Below are positions 60,276-64,000 of a stretch of DNA of 64,000 bases, one piece after another; position 1 is the stretch's first letter; every line of letters begins with the position of its first letter. The position numbers were made by a program, and so were the translations under genes. Origin of the DNA: Candidatus Micrarchaeum acidiphilum ARMAN-2 (GTDB taxonomy: Archaea > Micrarchaeota > Micrarchaeia > Micrarchaeales > Micrarchaeaceae). Under the pieces are notes generated by a model. That model was not told where the DNA came from and did no database searches. It was given only the letters and a program-made list of their open reading frames with translations. The stretch spans positions 126,001 through 190,000 of the forward strand of contig GG697240.1 of NCBI GenBank assembly GCA_009387755.1, in the 5' to 3' direction.

Positions 60276-60659
60276 CTATCCGCACCCAGAAACGCATTCA
60301 ACGTAATGTTCCGCATCGTTTGCGATGAAGCATGACTGCTGTAGCTGCGCACATGCTGACGGATTGCCTGCCGATGCGGCCTTTCCGCCTATTGATACTG
60401 AAACATACGCAAGGTGATATACTGAAAGGGCATTTGACAGCAAGCTGCCTGCACAGCCGTGCCCAGAACCAAGAATGCACGACGTCAGCGTTGAGTTGTT
60501 GTATTGGTATTCCATTATGTCATAGAATGCATTGATGGCGCCTACCTGCGCGGGGCCCTGCTGCGAGGCGTGATATGCCGCATACGAATAGAACAATGCG
60601 GAAGAGATTAGGAATGCCGATGCCATAATCGCTTCTATTGTTGCTGCCTGGGCCTTCAC
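60276..60659 (-). CDS. Pilin-like protein
   Basis: A 127-aa protein with GTG start. KAQAATIEAIMASAFLISSALFYSYA resembles an archaeal pilin N-terminus (short basic leader, Gln, Glu at +5-like position, hydrophobic helix). The external part holds two cysteine pairs (CILGSGHGC; CAQLQQSC and CVSGC), which may form disulfides. It is 8 bases downstream of the 436-aa gene. Confidence 0.65.
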   Translation of the reverse strand: MKAQAATIEAIMASAFLISSALFYSYAAYHASQQGPAQVGAINAFYDIMEYQYNNSTLTSCILGSGHGCAGSLLSNALSVYHLAYVSVSIGGKAASAGNPSACAQLQQSCFIANDAEHYVECVSGCG

Positions 60660-60667
60660 ATTAGCAC

Positions 60668-61978
60668 CTATCTTATTTCTATTAATGAACCCTCGTAGTC
60701 TATGGTTTGGTTTGCAGCCGAGCCGGAGATTTCAACGGATATGTTTTGGAACTCGAGTTCAGAGCCCAGGCCGCATTCCATGAATGGATAATTCCCTGAA
60801 AGGGAGTAGTTGCATCCCTGTGGAACATATGTCTTTGAGGCATAAAGCGAACCAGACATTGAATTGTACATTGACATGGACTGCTGCAGCGTATCCTGCT
60901 CGCTCTGAGATATGCCTGTGCCGTTGTAATAGCCAAGTATCCCGTCAATAGAATTTAGGGACTGTATGTATTCGCCGTAGGTTGAAGCATTTACTATTCC
61001 GGTGGCATTTTTTCCCTGCATAGAAACTTGGAAGCCTGCTATTTGGGAAGAGCTTGAAGGAATGCCAGATACTGTAACGCTGCCGGCTTGTGTTCCATTT
61101 TGGTATGATAGGGGGCTTGACAGTCCATGCGAAGGCAGGTACGCCTTGAGCCTGGCAGTCGCGTTAATCACGATAAGCGATATGTTGTACCTGTAGTGCG
61201 GCTTGGGATTTGCCGAGTACAGGCTTGCAGGATAGTTGTTTTCATACACGCAGTAGGTTGCCGTCATTACTCCATGATTGTAGTAGCACGGATCTGAAAA
61301 TGTCCAGAAGTACCATTTGGCGCTTCCGCACTGCTGCTGTATCGAAAGCTGCCTGCCCATCCAGTTTATGTAGCTGCAATGGTTTGTTTCGGTCAGGTAT
61401 GTCAGGTTGCCAATCGGAGTTTCGTTGTACAACGCAGCCTCATAGCCGGGCTTTAGATAAGCGGAATATGCTTCAGTGCTTGTGCCTCCAGAGGATGAAT
61501 TCGCGTATACTGCTATGGAGCTTTCGTTGATTGCTCCGACATGGCTCAAGCCATTCCCGGAAACTTTGTACGATGCATGAATAGCCACAACTCCGGGATA
61601 TTCGGGCTTGAGATACGTGTAAAAAGTGGTAAAGCCACTGAGTGCATTGTCCGACAATGAGGCCTCGCTGACATACGCGCCGGGTGACGAGACCCTGACT
61701 TCCGCGGAGTAATTTTTAGGCGATATTATGGCTATCTCTATCTGGGACCATGAGCCGTACTGCATTGTCCTAGGTGCCAGCATGTACACCCTTACCTCGG
61801 ACGCCGAAGGAGCTGCCGCGTAATAGGTTGTGTTGGTGCCGTTTTCCGCGGTGGTTAAGGCGTTATATGATGCGCTTTGAAGCCCGGCAAAGTTTTCATA
61901 CAGAGCAATTATGCCTACCGAGAATGCGCTTACCGCCCCTAGCAGGAGCATGAACTCAAGACTCGTTTGCAATTTCAT
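60668..61978 (-). CDS. Large class III signal-peptide pilin-like adhesin
   Basis: A 436-aa protein. KLQTSLEFMLLLGAVSAFSVGII is a class III (QxSxEF) signal, cleaved by the EppA-type prepilin peptidase before Gln, leaving a hydrophobic assembly helix. The large external domain is rich in Ser, Tyr and Asn with sequons and several cysteines (CSYINW; CGSAKWYFW; CYYNHG). Its size suggests a tip or adhesive subunit rather than the major pilin. It overlaps the upstream pilin-like gene by 23 bases. Confidence 0.72.
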   Translation of the reverse strand: MKLQTSLEFMLLLGAVSAFSVGIIALYENFAGLQSASYNALTTAENGTNTTYYAAAPSASEVRVYMLAPRTMQYGSWSQIEIAIISPKNYSAEVRVSSPGAYVSEASLSDNALSGFTTFYTYLKPEYPGVVAIHASYKVSGNGLSHVGAINESSIAVYANSSSGGTSTEAYSAYLKPGYEAALYNETPIGNLTYLTETNHCSYINWMGRQLSIQQQCGSAKWYFWTFSDPCYYNHGVMTATYCVYENNYPASLYSANPKPHYRYNISLIVINATARLKAYLPSHGLSSPLSYQNGTQAGSVTVSGIPSSSSQIAGFQVSMQGKNATGIVNASTYGEYIQSLNSIDGILGYYNGTGISQSEQDTLQQSMSMYNSMSGSLYASKTYVPQGCNYSLSGNYPFMECGLGSELEFQNISVEISGSAANQTIDYEGSLIEIR

Positions 61979-62336
61979 TTTTCACACCTATGTACGCAAC
62001 AGTGCCATTTATGTACAGCATCCTTGAGATTTGCAGGCTTCCGGCAGAGCTCAGGTTCTTTGGCCCGTATAGGGCAGTCGTTTTTCCCTGACTCAGGTTG
62101 CCCTGTGACAGCATCGAAGTTGAGGTATTGGGCCCGGTTTCCTCGAGAAATATGATGTTCTGCAATTCCTCGGCGCGATTCAGCGCTGCCTGGCCCTGTA
62201 TTATGCCTGATGACATGCTGTGCTGCGCGCCCATTATGGCAGATGCCGCGAAAAGCGCCGCGGTTGAGAACGCCATTATGGCGACCAGCTCGTCGAGCAT
62301 CAGCAAGCCCTTTTTGTTTTTCATGTTGTCAGCCAT
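61956..62336 (-). CDS. Pilin-like protein
   Basis: A 126-aa protein from the ATG at 62336 (ATG 62324 gives 122 aa). A basic leader (MKNKKG) precedes LLMLDELVAIMAFSTAALFAASAIM, a pilin-like hydrophobic helix with an acidic residue near its start. The external part has NxS/T sequons. Overlaps with both neighbouring genes imply translation as part of one operon. Confidence 0.62.
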   Translation of the reverse strand: MADNMKNKKGLLMLDELVAIMAFSTAALFAASAIMGAQHSMSSGIIQGQAALNRAEELQNIIFLEETGPNTSTSMLSQGNLSQGKTTALYGPKNLSSAGSLQISRMLYINGTVAYIGVKNEIANES

Positions 62337-62532
62337 ATGAAATTTGGAATCCCGGATACATGATCTGCACCGGTGCGCCAAGCGCAGAGCCGTTGGATTG
62401 CAACTCGTGTGCTGCCGAGTATCCGGAATGCACTCCTGAAACCAGGCTCCCGAAAAACACCGCGGAGGCCAGCACGAAAGACGCCGAAACGGCAAGGGCT
62501 AGCAGGAGCGAAATCGAAATCTGCGCCATCAT
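62329..62532 (-). CDS. Very small pilin-like protein
   Basis: A 67-aa protein. MAQISISLLLALAVSASFVLASAVFF keeps the QxSxx pattern of class III signals, but with Ser where Glu is usual. Only about 40 residues remain outside the helix. ATGA overlap with the upstream pilin gene. It may be a minor pilin priming assembly. Confidence 0.58.
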   Translation of the reverse strand: MMAQISISLLLALAVSASFVLASAVFFGSLVSGVHSGYSAAHELQSNGSALGAPVQIMYPGFQISYG

Positions 62533-62921
62533 GGTGATGCACCCTGCAGCGTATAAGTGCCGTTGTAGTCGTATGACAGGTTTAGCTCTTCAGTAGAGCC
62601 GCTGCCTGCGCATACGCTGCTTGATATCTCAAGGTTGTAATCGGGCCTGAAGACGCTTTTTCCTATGGCTATGCTGCTTCCGTTTGCCACCGCAGTGCAT
62701 ATGCTCTTCGGGACGTATGCAGAGAACACGGAGTCGGGATACTGCATATGGTAGTCCAGCTTTGCAAAAAGCGAATTCAGGTACGCCTGCCCTGCTTCTG
62801 ACGAGTATCTTGAGGAGTAGGCAGAGTACGCGTATACCGCGGCCGCAAGCGAGGAAAGCGCTACTGCCATGTACACCATGAACTCGATTGATATCTGTGC
62901 CCTTGCGGTAATGCCCATCAC
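62529..62921 (-). CDS. Class III signal-peptide pilin
   Basis: A 130-aa protein; GTG 62921 and ATG 62918 are both possible starts. ARAQISIEFMVYMAVALSSLAAAVYAYSAY is a textbook class III signal with QxSxEF. The external 100 residues have two cysteines (SICTAV, SSVCAGS) and sequons. The start overlaps the preceding TGA as GTGA. Confidence 0.75.
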   Translation of the reverse strand: MMGITARAQISIEFMVYMAVALSSLAAAVYAYSAYSSRYSSEAGQAYLNSLFAKLDYHMQYPDSVFSAYVPKSICTAVANGSSIAIGKSVFRPDYNLEISSSVCAGSGSTEELNLSYDYNGTYTLQGASP

Positions 62922-63160
62922 CCTGTGGAGCTCAGGTTTTTAAGCTCTGATGCCAGCTTTGATGATACTGTTGAATTGCTGCCGTTGAAAAACATGTGCA
63001 CTGCAGTGCCCTTGAGCTGCGCTATCATCGCGAGCGCGATTATTATGACTATGCTGACCGCGGACAGCATCATCAGGTATTCCAGCGAGCCCTGGGCCTT
63101 GCCAGAGCGTAGCAGCAGCAGCGCCGTCCTTATCTGGTCCGTATACTGTGCGTATTCCAT
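62918..63160 (-). CDS. Class III signal-peptide pilin (short)
   Basis: An 80-aa protein with a long cytosolic leader (about 22 residues) before AQGSLEYLMMLSAVSIVIIIALAMIAQL, a QxSxEY class III signal. The external part is only about 30 residues. It starts 3 bases after the TadC-like gene. It is a candidate structural pilin. Confidence 0.75.
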   Translation of the reverse strand: MEYAQYTDQIRTALLLLRSGKAQGSLEYLMMLSAVSIVIIIALAMIAQLKGTAVHMFFNGSNSTVSSKLASELKNLSSTG

Positions 63161-63163
63161 CCT

Positions 63164-63946
63164 TTACACCCCTATAATATTAGCGGCCATGAGGGCCGCG
63201 GCGTCCATAGAAATGACTCCGAAAATTGAGAGCAGCACGGCTTTGAAGACGCCGGGCAACCGTTCTTTGCCGCGGCTGAAGGCGAATGATATGTAGTTCA
63301 CCAGGATTATGTAGGTTGCCGTTGCGTAGAAAAGCACTGACGCTGGGTATCCAGACGCGCCCGTGAACCGCAGTATGTTGATTGATATGCCGGCGAACGC
63401 CGGAAGGAAGACGGCGCTGCTAAGTGCGGTAATGCTCAGTGTGTTGCCCAGCGTGGCGCGCATCCTTCTTGAATGCGCGGACATTGACCTGTAGCTTTCC
63501 TCCAGCGACGCCAGAGGCTTCGACATGCTTATACCGCTTGCAAGCGACGCATTCGCTATTTCCAATGTGCTGCGCAGGAGCGCGGATCCTGTTTCAAAGC
63601 GTATCTCGTGGTCAATGCCGTTGTACATCTCGTATTTTGACACGGCATCAGACAAGCCGCGATAGAAGACGAACCTTGGATTAAGTGATATTTTAATTGC
63701 GGTTATGGTACTTTTGTAGTAAGCAGAGTTGCCGATTAGGCTCCTGAGAAACTCGTATGCATCTCTTTCTTCCCTGACCGCGATGCCGAGCTTTGGCCGT
63801 ATCGCCAGAATGTATCCCAGTGCATAGGCAGCGGCCAGTGCAGCGGCTGTCCAGAGGTCTCTTGCAAGCGCAAGGACAAGCGCTGCCGCTCCCAGCGCAA
63901 ACATCGCCGAAAGCCATGCCGCCTTGAAATTTTTGTTAGCCTTCAT
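63164..63946 (-). CDS. TadC/FlaJ-type pilus assembly membrane protein (T2SSF domain)
   Basis: A 260-aa protein with paired N-terminal helices (AWLSAMFALGAAALVLALA; LWTAAALAAAYALGYILAI), a cytosolic helical domain with SGISMSKPLASLEESYRSM, and three C-terminal helices. This is the platform protein that couples the secretion ATPase to pilin insertion. At 260 aa it is a half-size module; the partial gene overlapping its start may be its partner. Confidence 0.8.
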   Translation of the reverse strand: MKANKNFKAAWLSAMFALGAAALVLALARDLWTAAALAAAYALGYILAIRPKLGIAVREERDAYEFLRSLIGNSAYYKSTITAIKISLNPRFVFYRGLSDAVSKYEMYNGIDHEIRFETGSALLRSTLEIANASLASGISMSKPLASLEESYRSMSAHSRRMRATLGNTLSITALSSAVFLPAFAGISINILRFTGASGYPASVLFYATATYIILVNYISFAFSRGKERLPGVFKAVLLSIFGVISMDAAALMAANIIGV

Positions 63947-64000
63947 ATTTCCACATAAGTGATTTCACGAGTATGTACAATGCTGGCAGGGCCATGAGCA
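63936..64000 (-). CDS. 3' end of an upstream pilus gene (partial, cut by window edge)
   Basis: The last 20 codons read ALPALYILVKSLMWKYEG and stop at TAA (63936-63938), overlapping the start of the TadC-like gene by 11 bases. The hydrophobic helix before a short basic tail resembles the end of a second TadB/TadC-type protein. Too little is visible for a firm call. Confidence 0.6.
   Translation of the reverse strand, partial: LMALPALYILVKSLMWKYEG

Overview
The window is archaeal chromosome. The evidence is an RNA polymerase with split large subunits (B''/B' and A'/A'') plus subunit H, an aRF1 release factor, an LSm protein, RtcB ligase, CDP-archaeol synthase, an S-layer protein with an archaeal N-glycosylation set, class III (QxSxE-type) pilins, and tRNAs with bulge-helix-bulge introns. 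Many genes start at or just after the site predicted by a TATA box, which suggests leaderless transcripts; GTG and TTG starts are common. A PMA-type proton P-ATPase, noncanonical T-loop tRNA introns and compact overlapping genes fit an acidophilic DPANN lineage, and Micrarchaeota/ARMAN is my best guess. That assignment is inference: no 16S rRNA lies in the window.

Layout. 1-5.2 kb (+): YjjX-type NTPase (cut by the edge), a Gfo/Idh/MocA oxidoreductase, an IscU/SufU scaffold, then a tight four-gene set of nucleotidyltransferase, degenerate class I aaRS-like protein with a winged helix, dTMP-kinase-like protein and CMP/dCMP-deaminase-like protein. 5.2-13.9 kb (-): CYTH protein, tRNA-Ala with a T-loop intron, LSm, rpoA'', rpoA', rpoB', rpoB'', rpoH and a Toprim protein. 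14.0-14.8 kb: tRNA-Met with intron, a small membrane protein and tRNA-Leu(TAG). 14.74-19.09 kb: a small integrated element bounded by a repeat of the 3' end of that tRNA-Leu. It carries a tyrosine recombinase, a RelE-like toxin with a winged-helix partner, a repeat-rich noncoding region and two AT-rich membrane genes. 19.4-29.4 kb: CsaA-like tRNA-binding protein, amino-acid permease, proton ATPase, radical SAM protein, RtcB, glycerophosphodiesterase, DUF302 protein and DMT transporter. 29.5-33.5 kb: tRNA-Arg, a frameshifted GT4 glycosyl-phosphotransferase, SerRS and aRF1.

33.5-47.5 kb is a cell-surface region: two surface proteins sharing a cysteine-rich domain, the S-layer protein, an AglB/STT3 oligosaccharyltransferase, a GT2 glycosyltransferase and an ABC importer whose regulatory domain is a separate convergent gene. 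47.6-56.3 kb: membrane-anchored protein, spermidine-synthase-like protein, CDP-archaeol synthase, AlaRS, Exo5-like nuclease, YchF/OBG GTPase and a second amino-acid permease. 56.3-59.8 kb: tRNA-Leu(CAG), an AbiE-type toxin-antitoxin pair with a palindromic operator candidate, tRNA-Lys, a DUF929 thioredoxin-like protein, a hemerythrin, and tRNA-His with a T-loop intron. 59.9-64.0 kb (-): a type IV pilus operon of six or seven small pilin-like proteins and a TadC/FlaJ-type membrane protein, continuing past the right edge.

Functional links: interrupted tRNA genes and RtcB belong to one tRNA splicing pathway. The S-layer, AglB, GT4 and GT2 genes suggest a glycosylated envelope. The proton ATPase and permeases fit peptide or amino-acid scavenging in acid. 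The least explained parts are the 2.0-5.2 kb aaRS-like/nucleotide cluster and the 4.3 kb integrated element with its structured noncoding core.
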